Counted from the stretch's first letter, positions 1 to 8,289 are shown. The stretch: 64,000 nucleotides of DNA from Flavobacterium pectinovorum (GCF_022802975.1 NZ_JAFEVZ010000001.1:372001-436000); one strand, 5' to 3'. Translations and numbers: made by a program. Notes: generated by a model not told the origin, from the letters alone.

Positions 1-241
1 GAATGCGGTTCATACCATACATGCTCGGAATAGCGTCAATTTCGATTCCGGTTTTTTTTAAACCATCCAGATAGGAGTGATGTGCAACTTTCGACAAATA
101 ATCCACGTTTTTACGCATCACATAGCGCCATACCGCCTGGTTAATAGGTGTGTAATCACCATAATCCTGAGGTTTGATGAATTGCTTTAAATGTTTAGGC
201 AATCTTTCTAATAATGGATTTGTTTCAATATTTGAATTCAT
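1..241 (-). CDS. Aromatic amino acid hydroxylase (phenylalanine 4-monooxygenase type), N-terminal part
   Basis: The gene runs off the left edge, so only the first 80 codons are visible. They begin MNSNIETNPLLERLPKHL and continue with AVWRYVMRKNVDYL and a GMNRI stretch. This is the start of the long biopterin- and iron-dependent hydroxylases of Flavobacteria that convert Phe to Tyr or act on related aromatic residues. The family assignment rests on recall of this N-terminal pattern; the iron-binding His/His/Glu residues lie outside the window. The ATG at 239-241 fits because the reading frame has the family pattern from its first residues. The gene stands alone on its upstream side, and the next 240 bases hold no gene. 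It could be a related hydroxylase with different substrate preference. Confidence 0.75.
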   Translation of the reverse strand, partial: MNSNIETNPLLERLPKHLKQFIKPQDYGDYTPINQAVWRYVMRKNVDYLSKVAHHSYLDGLKKTGIEIDAIPSMYGMNRI

Positions 242-369
242 TTCGAAATCTTTGTAGGTTACAAATGTAAAATTACGTATTTAAGGTGCTAATTTTTGTT
301 AATTATCGTAATTTTTTTGTTCGAAATGATTTTTTATTGCGGTTTCTTTAAATTTTGGTTTTAAAAATT

Positions 370-460
370 TTCAGAAGCTTGTTCCTGCTGTCCGCTGTAT
401 CTTTTGTTTTTTAAAGAAAAAAACAAAAGGATGTCGCTTCCATCAGGGCTAGGGCTATTG
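370..460. repeat. Interspersed intergenic palindromic repeat
   Basis: The gap at 242-479 contains no credible gene. It holds an imperfect palindrome centred near 415: ATCTTTTGTTTTTT facing AAAAAAACAAAAGGAT. The flanks read TTCCTGCTGTCCGCTGTA and ATCAGGGCTAGGGCTA. I recall near-identical sequences scattered in Flavobacterium genomes, but the function is unknown. Only one copy is seen in this window. Confidence 0.5.
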
Positions 461-479
461 GGAATGTAGAAATTTTTAG

Positions 480-821
480 TTAAAATTCATCATCAAATTC
501 TGTCATCATTAATTCAGGTTTTGTTCGAGAATATTTTATAGTCAGACTATCTCCTTTAGAAATTTTATCATTTTTTTTTAAACGAGCACTTTCTTCGTGA
601 AAAACCCAATTCACATAATATTTTACCCTAATTGAAATAGAATGACCTTTATAGGTAGATTTTTTAGTAACAATTCCACGTGTAGTTTTATAGTCTTTAT
701 TAATGAATTTTTTATCCTTTAATTCTTGTTGTCTTTCATAAGTTGCTAATAAATACAATACAGTTAACATTCCGGAAATAGCAAAAATTATAGAAATTAT
801 TCCCTTTAAAGTTTTCATCAT
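480..821 (-). CDS. Small membrane-anchored protein of unknown function
   Basis: A 113-residue protein that I do not recognise. One hydrophobic segment covers about residues 5-27, followed by a charged linker (YERQQELKDKK) and a C-terminal stretch rich in beta-type alternation, with SIRVKYYVNWVFHEE and DSLTIKYSRTKPE. The fold pattern of a membrane helix followed by a small beta domain whose end resembles 'G-D-x-(V/L)-x-I-x-Y' is reminiscent of DUF3592-type proteins, but this is only a resemblance. Two ATG codons lie side by side at 819-821 and 816-818; either could be the start. The gene is isolated between a repeat and the truncated haemoglobin gene and reads in the same direction as both neighbours. 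Confidence 0.55.
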   Translation of the reverse strand: MMKTLKGIISIIFAISGMLTVLYLLATYERQQELKDKKFINKDYKTTRGIVTKKSTYKGHSISIRVKYYVNWVFHEESARLKKNDKISKGDSLTIKYSRTKPELMMTEFDDEF

Positions 822-900
822 TTTATATTCAACTTATAATTCGAGCAAATTAGTAAAATTGCTTCGCCTGTTCACTACGGTTCGAGTCGTAGCAAATATT

Positions 901-1287
901 CTACTCATTCTTCAAACCCCTAAAATATTCAATTTTATGATTAAACATAAAGGCCATATTCGTTGCGCGCATTTTGGCTTCTTCGGTAATTACTCCTGAA
1001 AACTGGGCATCTATTGAAGTGTTGAAAAGGATTACCCAACGGTCAAAATGAGTTTTGTCTACAGGCAATTGCTTATGCGGAGGAAATGGGGTTCCGGAAT
1101 AAGCACGAACATCAAATAAAATAGTCTGCCAGAAGCCATACATTTTTTGTAAATGCTCAGGCCAGCGACCCTGCAGTTTATCATTGAAAATTGGTCCCAG
1201 TAAATCGTCTTTTTTGACACTGTCATAAAAAGTATCCACCATCTGTTTGATGTCTTCTATGTTTAAAATATCTTTAAGCGCTGCCAT
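901..1287 (-). CDS. Group III truncated haemoglobin
   Basis: A 128-residue 2-over-2 globin of the trHb3 (P/CtrHb) class. The N-terminus (DIKQMVDTFYDSVKKDDLLGPIF) is helix A/B/E-like, PPHKQLPVDKTHFDRWVILF contains the proximal histidine region (H of THFDRW, about residue 81), and WPEHLQKMYGFWQTILF carries the distal pocket aromatic residues. The length is typical for the class. Such globins are linked to nitric oxide or peroxide chemistry and low-oxygen growth, but the exact reaction of this class is not settled. Upstream sits a perfect TGA-N6-TCA palindrome and a TATTTTTG -7 element, the same arrangement as at narK in this window, so joint control with the denitrification genes is likely. Confidence 0.9.
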   Translation of the reverse strand: MAALKDILNIEDIKQMVDTFYDSVKKDDLLGPIFNDKLQGRWPEHLQKMYGFWQTILFDVRAYSGTPFPPHKQLPVDKTHFDRWVILFNTSIDAQFSGVITEEAKMRATNMAFMFNHKIEYFRGLKNE

Positions 1288-1312
1288 GTTTTTAAAATTG
1301 AATTTTGAGTTG

Positions 1313-1356
1313 CAAAAATACGATATAACGTCTTTTTTATTTGCTGATATTTATCA
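1313..1356 (-). promoter_or_regulatory. Promoter of truncated haemoglobin with Crp/Fnr-type palindrome
   Basis: On the minus strand TGATAAATATCA (1345-1356), a perfect 12-bp palindrome, is followed after 24 bp by TATTTTTG (1313-1320), which fits the Bacteroidota -7 consensus TAnnTTTG. If transcription starts about 5-7 bp further on, the palindrome is centred near -42, the usual place for a class II Crp/Fnr activator. The same box recurs at 16610, 21023 and, imperfectly, at 16539. Confidence 0.6.
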
Positions 1357-1370
1357 TAACAAGAGGTTTA

Positions 1371-2615
1371 TTATCCAATTAACTGCGTAAACAAATCCTG
1401 ATTGTCATTCAGATATTGAAATTCAAAACCGTTTTTGGTCATATTTAGTTTAATATTCAGAATGTCTTTTTTGTTTTTTAATTCTAATCCAACCACAACA
1501 GAGCCCATTTCACGGCTCGTTTTCTTGGTAAACTGAAAATAAGTAATATCATCATCAGGTCCCAGAATATTGTTTACGAATTCTTTTAAAGCCCCCGGAC
1601 GCTGTGGAAACTGAATCATAAAATAATGCATCAGTCCTTCGTAAAGTAAGGAGCGCTCTTTTATTTCGGCTGTTCTTTCAATATCATTGTTGCTTCCGCT
1701 AACCACACAAACTACTTTTTGGCCCTTAATTTTGTCTTTGTAAAAATCTAAAGCGGCAATTGTTAATGCTCCGGCAGGTTCAACGACCATCGCTTCTTCA
1801 TTGTATAATCGTAAAATGGTGGTACAGACTTTTCCTTCGGGAACCAGGATAATATCGTGTAAATTATGTTTACAAATTTCAAAAGTTTTGTCGCCTACCT
1901 GTTTTACAGCAGCGCCGTCAACAAATTTATCAATTGTTTTTAAGACCGTGTTTTTATTTTCTTCAATCGAAGTTTTCATCGAAGGAGCTCCTTTTGGCTC
2001 AACTCCAATAATTTTGGTATTCGGACTTAAATGTTTAAAAACCTCCGATAAACCGGAAGCCAGTCCGCCGCCGCCAATCGGAACAAAAACATAATCTATT
2101 GGTTCTTTGTAACTTTCCAGAATCTCTAAACCAACAGTTCCTTGTCCTGCAATTACTTTTTCATCATCAAAGGGATGAATGAATATTTTGTGGTTTTTGA
2201 TAGCGTCTGCAGTTGCCGAGGTGTAAGCATCATCAAAAGTATCTCCGGTAAGTACAATTTCGACAAACGATTTTCCGAATAATTGCACTTGTTTTACTTT
2301 TTGTTTTGGAGTCGTTTTGGGCATATAAATTTTGCCCTTAATTTTAAGTAAATTACAGGAATAAGCAACACCCTGAGCATGATTTCCCGCACTGGCACAA
2401 ACTACTCCAATTTTTTTTTCAGCATCGGTTAACGAAGAAATTTTATTATACGCCCCTCTGATTTTATACGAACGGACAATTTGCAAATCTTCTCTTTTTA
2501 ATAAAATAGTCGATTTAAATTCGTCCGAAAGATTTAGGTTTTGTGTCAAAGGTGTGGCAGCAACAACATTTTCGAGTTGTTTTTTTGCATTCAGTACTTC
2601 GTTAAATAAAGTCAT
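1371..2615 (-). CDS. ilvA: Threonine ammonia-lyase (threonine dehydratase), biosynthetic
   Basis: Deaminates threonine to 2-oxobutanoate, the first step committed to isoleucine. The 414-residue protein has the PLP lysine in SYKIRGAYNKI (Lys51), the asparagine/serine loop CASAGNHAQGVAYS and the glycine-rich phosphate loop VFVPIGGGGLASG. The catalytic domain is followed by a single ACT-like regulatory region (about residues 325-414, FMIQFPQRPGALKEFVNNIL), shorter than the double ACT of E. coli IlvA. Upstream on the same strand lie an Ile-rich leader peptide (2796-2855) and a rho-independent hairpin (2733-2755), so expression is probably set by charged tRNA-Ile through attenuation. No other ilv gene is adjacent here. 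Confidence 0.93.
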   Translation of the reverse strand: MTLFNEVLNAKKQLENVVAATPLTQNLNLSDEFKSTILLKREDLQIVRSYKIRGAYNKISSLTDAEKKIGVVCASAGNHAQGVAYSCNLLKIKGKIYMPKTTPKQKVKQVQLFGKSFVEIVLTGDTFDDAYTSATADAIKNHKIFIHPFDDEKVIAGQGTVGLEILESYKEPIDYVFVPIGGGGLASGLSEVFKHLSPNTKIIGVEPKGAPSMKTSIEENKNTVLKTIDKFVDGAAVKQVGDKTFEICKHNLHDIILVPEGKVCTTILRLYNEEAMVVEPAGALTIAALDFYKDKIKGQKVVCVVSGSNNDIERTAEIKERSLLYEGLMHYFMIQFPQRPGALKEFVNNILGPDDDITYFQFTKKTSREMGSVVVGLELKNKKDILNIKLNMTKNGFEFQYLNDNQDLFTQLIG

Positions 2616-2732
2616 ATTTTTTTGGTTTTATTTTTTAGCCACAGATTTTACAGATTCTCACAAATTAAAAATCATATTAATCTTTTAAATCTGTGGCAAA
2701 AAATAGTTGATTTAAATTTTCTTAAAATAAAA

Positions 2733-2755
2733 AAACCTCCCGTTTTGGGAGGTTT
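2733..2755 (-). terminator. Attenuator hairpin of ilvA
   Basis: Perfect 9-bp stem AAACCTCCC / GGGAGGTTT with a 5-base loop; on the minus strand it runs straight into TTTTTTTATTTT, a rho-independent terminator. It lies about 40 bp after the Ile-rich leader peptide stop and about 118 bp before the ilvA start. No gene ends just upstream on this strand except the leader peptide, so its role is attenuation rather than gene-end termination. Confidence 0.8.
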
Positions 2756-2795
2756 CTATAAATTATATTTTACAAACTTATATAACACCTCGCCA

Positions 2796-2855
2796 TTACT
2801 GCTGAATTGCAATAATGCTGATAATAGCGATTATAATGTTAGTATAGTTTGTCAT
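2796..2855 (-). CDS. ilvA leader peptide (Ile-rich attenuation peptide)
   Basis: A 19-codon ORF translated as MTNYTNIIIAIISIIAIQQ, then TAA. Eight of the 19 residues are Ile, in runs of three, two and two, with both ATT/ATC and the rare ATA codons. It is directly followed by a rho-independent hairpin and then ilvA on the same strand. That is the classic leader-peptide arrangement in which a ribosome stalled on Ile codons prevents terminator formation. The peptide is too short for ordinary gene callers. The competing antiterminator pairing has not been traced in detail. Confidence 0.8.
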   Translation of the reverse strand: MTNYTNIIIAIISIIAIQQ

Positions 2856-2884
2856 TTTTGATGTTTGATAGGCAAATGTATTAA

Positions 2885-3427
2885 TTATTTTTTTGCCTGT
2901 GGAGGATATTGTGCCAAAATTTTGTTTACAAAATCAGCAATTTTTTCATCTTTTTTATCAATGTTTCGGGTTAGTGTTCCCTGACCTTCACCCTGCCAGA
3001 TCATTTCTTTCTTTTTGGCATCGATCAAATCGATGTATAAAGTGCCTTCTGTAGAAGTTGAAACACTTGTTTGATTACCTCCGTACATCATCCAAGGATT
3101 CCATCCCCATCCCCAACCGTAACCCCATCCGGCATTAAATTGGTTTACATTAACCTGCTCTCTCGATTTGGTAAAGATGTTTACTAATAAATCAGGATTT
3201 TCACTTTTTGTAAAACCTTTTGCCTGCATTTCGGCATCAATTGCGTGTAGAATTCTTCTTTTATCCAAATCAGAAATCTCGACTTTATCAATTCCGGGTT
3301 TAAAGAAAGCATACGTTTTATATGGCGCAAAATTGACATTTTTGTCGTAATCAGAATAAACAGTAACACTGCTACATGAAGTAAAAATCAATAACAGCAA
3401 AATCGGAACTAATTTGAATGTTTTCAT
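2885..3427 (-). CDS. DUF4136 lipoprotein
   Basis: A 180-residue predicted lipoprotein. The signal peptide ends in LLLIFTSCSS, giving a lipobox cysteine near residue 19. The body has the DUF4136 pattern: an early YKTYAFF strand, a middle region on helical D/E-rich segments (RRILHAIDAEMQAKGF) ending NPDLLVNIF, and a C-terminal GTLYIDLIDAKKKEMIWQGEG. A Gly/Trp-rich loop (GWGYGWGWGWNPWMM) sits between two strands and is variable in the family. It should be outer-membrane or periplasm-facing. The function of DUF4136 is unknown. It sits alone between hutU and the ilvA leader; the 30-bp gap to hutU means the two could be co-transcribed. Confidence 0.75.
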   Translation of the reverse strand: MKTFKLVPILLLLIFTSCSSVTVYSDYDKNVNFAPYKTYAFFKPGIDKVEISDLDKRRILHAIDAEMQAKGFTKSENPDLLVNIFTKSREQVNVNQFNAGWGYGWGWGWNPWMMYGGNQTSVSTSTEGTLYIDLIDAKKKEMIWQGEGQGTLTRNIDKKDEKIADFVNKILAQYPPQAKK

Positions 3428-3457
3428 AATTTTTTAGAATTAAATGTTTTGTTTTAT

Positions 3458-5434
3458 TTATAGCAAGCTTTCATCAACCAGATTTGGTAAAGTTACTTTT
3501 AATAATGGCTGAACCTCCATTGCACGTTTTATTGCAAAAACAGCGCCTTCGTTTCGAGCCCAGCTTCTTCTTGAAATTCCGTTGTTAACATCCCAAAAAA
3601 GCATTGATGCTAAACGTTTTGAAGCCTCATTAGAACCATCAAGAACCATACCAAACCCGCCGTTTATAACCTCTCCCCAGCCAACGCCGCCACCGTTATG
3701 AATCGATACCCAGGTTGCTCCCCTAAAGCTATCTCCAATCACGTTGTGAATTGCCATATCGGCAGTAAAACGGGATCCGTCATAAATATTAGAAGTCTCT
3801 CTGTAAGGTGAATCAGTTCCTGAAACGTCATGATGATCGCGTCCTAAAACAACAGTGCCAATTTCACCTTTGGCAATTGCCTGATTAAACGCTTCGGCGA
3901 TTTTGATTCGACCTTCGGCATCTGCATATAAAATACGGGCCTGAGAACCTACAACCAGTTTGTTTTCCTGAGCCCCTTTTATCCATTTGATATTATCCTG
4001 CATTTGCTGCTGAATTTCATTTGGAGCAGTTTCTGCCATTTTTTCTAAAACTTCACAAGCGATTGCATCCGTTTTCAGTAAATCTTCAGGTTTTCCCGAA
4101 GTACAAACCCAGCGGAAAGGACCAAATCCGTAATCAAAACACATTGGTCCCATAATATCCTGAACGTAACTTGGATATTTAAAATCGATATTATTTTCGG
4201 CCATTACATCGGCTCCTGCACGAGAAGCTTCCAGTAAAAAGGCATTTCCGTAATCAAAAAAATACGTTCCTTTTGCGGTATGTTTATTTATGGCATCTGC
4301 ATGACGACGTAAAGTTTCCTGAACTTTTTCTTTGAATAAATCCGGATTTTCAGCCATCATTTTGTTGGCATCTTCAAAAGAAATTCCAACCGGATAATAA
4401 CCTCCAGCCCACGGATTATGAAGCGAAGTCTGATCGGATCCCAAATCAATCTTGATATTTTCCTCATCGAAACGCTCCCAAACATCAACCACATTTCCTA
4501 AATATGCGATTGAGACGGTTTCTTTATTGGCCTTCGCCAAAGCAACTCTGGCAACCAATTCATCGGTAGAAGTTACGACTTCATTAATCCAGCCCTGTTC
4601 ATGACGGATTTTAGTAATCTTCGGATTTACTTCAGCACAGACCGTAATACAACCTGCAATATTTCCCGCTTTTGGCTGTGCACCAGACATTCCGCCAAGT
4701 CCCGAAGTTACAAATAAATTGCCTTCCGGATTTTGTTTTATTTTTCTAAAACCATTCAAAACCGTAATCGTAGTTCCGTGTACAATTCCTTGCGGGCCAA
4801 TGTACATATAACTTCCTGCGGTCATTTGCCCGTATTGCGAAACGCCAAGAGCGTTCATTTTTTCCCAGTCGTCCGGTTTGGAGTAATTGGGAATTACCAT
4901 TCCGTTGGTTACGACAACTCTCGGTGCTTCTTTATTAGAAGGAAATAATCCCATCGGATGTCCGGAATACATGGTTAAAGTTTGTTCGTCTGTCATTTCA
5001 GACAAATACTGCATCATCAGTAAATATTGCGCCCAGTTTTGAAAAACAGCTCCGTTTCCTCCATACGTAATCAATTCGTGCGGATGCTGTGCCACGGCAT
5101 AATCCAGATTGTTCTGAATCATGTGCATTATGGCTTTTGCCTGCAATGATTTCCCGGGATATTCATCAATTGGTCGTGCGTACATTTTATAATCAGGACG
5201 AAGACGATACATATAAATACGGCCGTATTTCTCTAATTCTTCTGAAAATTCAGGAATTAACTCAGCGTGGTGTTTTGGTTCAAAATAGCGCAAAGCATTT
5301 TTCAGCGCCAGTTTTTTCTCTTCTGACGAAAGAATTTCTTTTCGTTTTGGAGCATGGTTAATAGCCGGATCGTATGCTTGCTTTGGCGGCAATATGGATG
5401 GAATTCCTTGTTGTATTTGTTCTTTGAAAGTCAT
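3458..5434 (-). CDS. hutU: Urocanate hydratase (urocanase)
   Basis: Converts urocanate to imidazolone propionate in histidine breakdown, using a tightly bound NAD as electrophile. The 658-residue protein carries the family signatures ITYGGNGAVFQNWAQY, SGHPMGLFPS, VTSGLGGMSGAQPKAG (NAD-binding loop) and YGNAFLLEASRAGAD, together with DYGFGPFRWVCTSG, which contains the conserved active-site cysteine region. At about 658 residues it is longer than the roughly 556-residue proteobacterial enzyme, as expected for the long type seen in Bacteroidota. No other hut gene lies next to it in this window, so the rest of the pathway must be encoded elsewhere. Confidence 0.93.
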   Translation of the reverse strand: MTFKEQIQQGIPSILPPKQAYDPAINHAPKRKEILSSEEKKLALKNALRYFEPKHHAELIPEFSEELEKYGRIYMYRLRPDYKMYARPIDEYPGKSLQAKAIMHMIQNNLDYAVAQHPHELITYGGNGAVFQNWAQYLLMMQYLSEMTDEQTLTMYSGHPMGLFPSNKEAPRVVVTNGMVIPNYSKPDDWEKMNALGVSQYGQMTAGSYMYIGPQGIVHGTTITVLNGFRKIKQNPEGNLFVTSGLGGMSGAQPKAGNIAGCITVCAEVNPKITKIRHEQGWINEVVTSTDELVARVALAKANKETVSIAYLGNVVDVWERFDEENIKIDLGSDQTSLHNPWAGGYYPVGISFEDANKMMAENPDLFKEKVQETLRRHADAINKHTAKGTYFFDYGNAFLLEASRAGADVMAENNIDFKYPSYVQDIMGPMCFDYGFGPFRWVCTSGKPEDLLKTDAIACEVLEKMAETAPNEIQQQMQDNIKWIKGAQENKLVVGSQARILYADAEGRIKIAEAFNQAIAKGEIGTVVLGRDHHDVSGTDSPYRETSNIYDGSRFTADMAIHNVIGDSFRGATWVSIHNGGGVGWGEVINGGFGMVLDGSNEASKRLASMLFWDVNNGISRRSWARNEGAVFAIKRAMEVQPLLKVTLPNLVDESLL

Positions 5435-5794
5435 TTTTTTTAGAGATGCTAAGTTGCTAAGGTTCTAAGATGCTAAGGTATTTTAGTTAGATTAACAACA
5501 GATTAATTTTTTGTTCTTTGGTTCAAATGTGACCAATTATTTAATTAATGCAATTGGAATTTATTTAAATTATCTAATCTTCAAATTGGCACATTATCTA
5601 ATTAAAATGACTAAGGATAACGGATATCCGACCTATGATAAGATTTGTGGATTTTAATCCTAAATTTTCGTGAACGAATATCCATTTATAATTTTAGATT
5701 TAAGAGTTTAGATTGGAATTTGTAATTTAAAAAATTGGAATTTACCTAATTGCTTAATTATCAAATTGACACATTCTCTAATTGATTAATTAGT
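5435..5794. repeat. Non-coding gap with degenerate low-complexity repeats
   Basis: No gene is seen in this 360-base gap. It contains slipped copies of a GATGCTAAG / GTTCTAAG unit at about 5446-5482. It also has two related AT-rich units, CAAATTGGCACATTATCTAA near 5583 and CAAATTGACACATTCTCTAA near 5762. Similar words recur at 8328, 33551 and 34340. These look like replication-slippage debris rather than a regulatory site. Confidence 0.5.
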
Positions 5795-5971
5795 TCACTT
5801 TCTAATTTCCCCGGTTCGTTTGTCAAAACCGTAAGGACAATGGCGGCATCCGCTTTTGCAGCAATAACCACGTTTTAAATGGTGTTTTTCAGTAAAGCAT
5901 TTATAACCTTCGGGCGTATAATAAAAATCTTCGCCTTCGATTAATTTATTTTCATTACTTTGCTCTTTCAT
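5795..5971 (-). CDS. DUF5522-type Cys-rich mini-protein
   Basis: A 58-residue ORF with start ATG at 5969-5971 and stop TGA at 5795-5797. It starts MKEQSNENKLIEGEDFYY and has the conserved core FTEKHHLKRGYCCKSG followed by CRHCPYGFDKRTG. The CC-x3-C-x2-C arrangement could bind zinc or another metal. This pattern matches small Bacteroidota proteins that I recall as DUF5522; function unknown. It is expressed away from the following plus-strand gene and has about 360 bases of repeat-like DNA downstream. Confidence 0.8.
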   Translation of the reverse strand: MKEQSNENKLIEGEDFYYTPEGYKCFTEKHHLKRGYCCKSGCRHCPYGFDKRTGEIRK

Positions 5972-6085
5972 AAACCTACTTTTGGGTCAGACTTCGATTA
6001 ATTTAACTCAAAAACAAATGTTTTGATTGTGATATTAATGAAATCGAACAATTTTGTGTCTACAAATTTATAAATTTTACAGCCA

Positions 6086-6430
6086 ATGTTTCTGATTGTT
6101 GCCAAATATTTAATTCCGAAAGGATATCGTGGAATGGCTGTATTCCCATTTATTTTAATAAAATATTATAAAGACCTGGTAAATGCTGTTTTTTTAAATC
6201 ATGAAAAAATTCATTTGAGACAGCAGTTGGAAATGCTTGTAATTCCGTTTTTTATCTGGTATTTTTTAGAATATCTAATTCGTTTAATTCAATATAAAAA
6301 TGCGGCTTTAGCCTACCGAAATATTAGCCTTGAAAGAGAAGCCTACGCAAAAGAAACCGATTTTAATTATCTGAAAAACCGATCTTTTTTTCAGTTTCTG
6401 CATTACATTAAAATAGGCAACAAGCAATAG
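6086..6430 (+). CDS. Small membrane protein with HEKIHLRQQ motif
   Basis: A 114-residue protein not firmly recognised. It contains NHEKIHLRQQLEMLVIPFF at about residues 38-56, where HEKIH has the HExxH spacing of metalloprotease zinc sites. Hydrophobic segments lie before and after (AVFPFILI and LVIPFFIWYFLEYLI). A later E (SLEREAYAKE) could be a third ligand, giving HExxH-x(40)-E, but the protein is far smaller than known M48 or M56 proteases. Similar short proteins with this His-Glu-Lys-Ile-His-x-Arg-Gln motif are common in Bacteroidota. It lies 76 bp before, and in the same direction as, the ACC deaminase-like gene. Confidence 0.65.
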   Translation: MFLIVAKYLIPKGYRGMAVFPFILIKYYKDLVNAVFLNHEKIHLRQQLEMLVIPFFIWYFLEYLIRLIQYKNAALAYRNISLEREAYAKETDFNYLKNRSFFQFLHYIKIGNKQ

Positions 6431-6506
6431 GCTTTAAGCTTTAAGCACTAAATATATTAAGATACGAATATCACTTTTGACTTTCGACTTTGAACTTTAA
6501 ATTAAA

Positions 6507-7415
6507 ATGAATCCAGTCTTCAACCAACATATTTCTATTGATTTTCTCAATAATATTTCTTTGACAATAAAACGTGAAGATTTAATTCATCCGTTTGTTT
6601 CAGGAAATAAATTCAGAAAACTAAAATACAATTTACTTCAGGCGAAAGCCGAAAATAAACAAACGTTATTGACTTTTGGCGGCGCTTTTTCCAATCATAT
6701 TGCGGCTGTGGCTTATGCCGGAAAAGAGCAGGGATTAAAAACAATTGGCATTATCCGCGGTGATGAACTTTTTGATAAAATCGAGGAAAATCCAACGCTT
6801 AAATTTGCTCAGGAAAACGGAATGCAATTTGAATTTATTTCCAGAGAAGCGTATCGCTTAAAAAATGAAGATTCTTTTATAGAAAATTTAAAGGAAAAAT
6901 TTGGCGATTTTTATTTAGTTCCCGAAGGAGGCACAAACGAATTGGCTGTAAAAGGCTGCGAAGAGATTTTAACAGATGAAGATGTCGCTTTTGATTACGT
7001 TTGCTGTGCCGTTGGAACAGGCGGAACCATTTCGGGATTAATAAATAGTTCTAAGGAAAATCAGAAAGTTTTGGGTTTTCCGGCATTAAAAGGTGACTTT
7101 TTAACCGATGAAATTCGTATTTTTGCAAAAAAAGATAACTGGAATTTAATTTCTGACTATCATTTTGGAGGTTATGGCAAGATAAATTTAGAATTAATCG
7201 AATTTATCAATGCTTTTTTTGAAGAAAATAAAGTGCCCTTAGATCCAATTTATACGGGAAAGATGGTTTTTGGCGTTATAGATTTAATCCGTAAAAACTA
7301 TTTTCCTGCGCATTCAAAAATTTTACTCATTCATACCGGCGGACTGCAGGGAATTGAAGGGATGAATTTGAAATTGAAGCAGAAAAAAATACCAATACTC
7401 AAAATTGATGATTAA
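6507..7415 (+). CDS. PLP enzyme of the ACC deaminase / D-cysteine desulfhydrase family
   Basis: A 302-residue fold-type II PLP enzyme. The PLP lysine is Lys35 in SGNKFRKLKYN; FGGAFSNHIAAVAYAG is the substrate carboxylate loop and AVGTGGTISGLI the phosphate-binding loop. Members open the ring of 1-aminocyclopropane-1-carboxylate or remove sulfide from D-cysteine. The sequence does not decide between these, and in non-plant-associated Bacteroidota D-cysteine desulfhydrase is as likely. The length is slightly short for the family (about 330). Its last codons overlap the start of the next gene, so the two are translationally linked. Confidence 0.85.
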   Translation: MNPVFNQHISIDFLNNISLTIKREDLIHPFVSGNKFRKLKYNLLQAKAENKQTLLTFGGAFSNHIAAVAYAGKEQGLKTIGIIRGDELFDKIEENPTLKFAQENGMQFEFISREAYRLKNEDSFIENLKEKFGDFYLVPEGGTNELAVKGCEEILTDEDVAFDYVCCAVGTGGTISGLINSSKENQKVLGFPALKGDFLTDEIRIFAKKDNWNLISDYHFGGYGKINLELIEFINAFFEENKVPLDPIYTGKMVFGVIDLIRKNYFPAHSKILLIHTGGLQGIEGMNLKLKQKKIPILKIDD

Positions 7416-8289
7416 AAAAATTATAATACTCCTCATTATAGCAGCTTTGGCTGGCTGTTCTTCGAGTAAACCGGTTATTGCAACGACCAAAAAAGCAGCA
7501 ATGCAGAAACCAAGAACGGCTTCGGCAAAAAGAACAACTGATGCTAAACCAATTGGTAAAAAATACTCTTCTACAAATAATACGACTGAAGTTATTCAGT
7601 CGACTTCAAAAACAGTTGTCACCAGCGATTTAATCCATAATTATGTTTTGCAGTACAAAGATATTGCCATCGGAAATATGCAGAAATATGGCATTCCTGC
7701 AAGTATCATTCTCGCTCAGGGAATATTAGAATCCGGTGCGGGCAAAGGAGATCTGGCTGTGACTGCAAATAATCATTTCGGAATAAAATGTCATAAAGAC
7801 TGGCTTGGTGAAAGTGTTCGCCATGATGATGATTCGGCTCAGGAATGTTTCAGGAAATACAGGGAACCTTCAGAATCCTACCGGGATCATGCCTTGTTTT
7901 TGGTTGGTAAAAACAGATACGCTGTTTTATTTACATACGAAAAAGACGACTACAAAGCCTGGTCAAAGGGATTGAGAGCTTGCGGTTATGCGACAGATCC
8001 CAATTATCCGGATAAATTAATAAGCTATATTGAACGTTATAATCTGCATCAGTACGATTGTCAGGTAACGGGGAAAACCTATACAGCAATTAATAAATCG
8101 GCACCGGTAAGAAGCTCTTCTTCGGGTTCAGTTTCAAACTCAAACGATCCGAATTTGTACGAAGTCCAAAAAGGAGATACTTTGTATTCGATTTCAAAAA
8201 AATTCAACATCCTGGTTGACGAATTAAAACAAAAAAATAACCTGATGGATAATGCGCTTTCGATAGGGCAAAAACTGAAAGTGAAATAA
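7408..8289 (+). CDS. Secreted N-acetylglucosaminidase (GH73) lipoprotein with LysM
   Basis: A peptidoglycan hydrolase of 293 residues. A signal peptide ends in ALAGCSSS (lipobox Cys about residue 16), followed by a low-complexity Lys/Ala/Thr linker. The glucosaminidase domain spans about residues 75-215, with the catalytic glutamate in QGILESGAGKGDLA and the family motif NNHFGIKCH plus SYRDHALFLV. The C-terminus is one LysM domain (YEVQKGDTLYSISKKF to IGQKLKVK) that binds peptidoglycan. The first ATG is at 7408; a TTG three bases earlier is less likely. The gene overlaps the preceding PLP enzyme gene by 8 bases. Expected role: cell-wall remodelling during growth or division. Confidence 0.88.
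   Translation: MIKKIIILLIIAALAGCSSSKPVIATTKKAAMQKPRTASAKRTTDAKPIGKKYSSTNNTTEVIQSTSKTVVTSDLIHNYVLQYKDIAIGNMQKYGIPASIILAQGILESGAGKGDLAVTANNHFGIKCHKDWLGESVRHDDDSAQECFRKYREPSESYRDHALFLVGKNRYAVLFTYEKDDYKAWSKGLRACGYATDPNYPDKLISYIERYNLHQYDCQVTGKTYTAINKSAPVRSSSSGSVSNSNDPNLYEVQKGDTLYSISKKFNILVDELKQKNNLMDNALSIGQKLKVK

Noticed and set aside
2615..2855. T-box riboswitch before ilvA
   Set aside because: No T-box bulge or specifier loop was seen, and an Ile-rich peptide explains amino acid sensing. T-boxes are not typical of Bacteroidota.
2622..2861. Plus-strand ORF of 79 codons over the ilvA leader
   Set aside because: It is the complement of the leader peptide and attenuator hairpin; its protein is low complexity with no recognisable pattern, while the minus strand explains every part of it.
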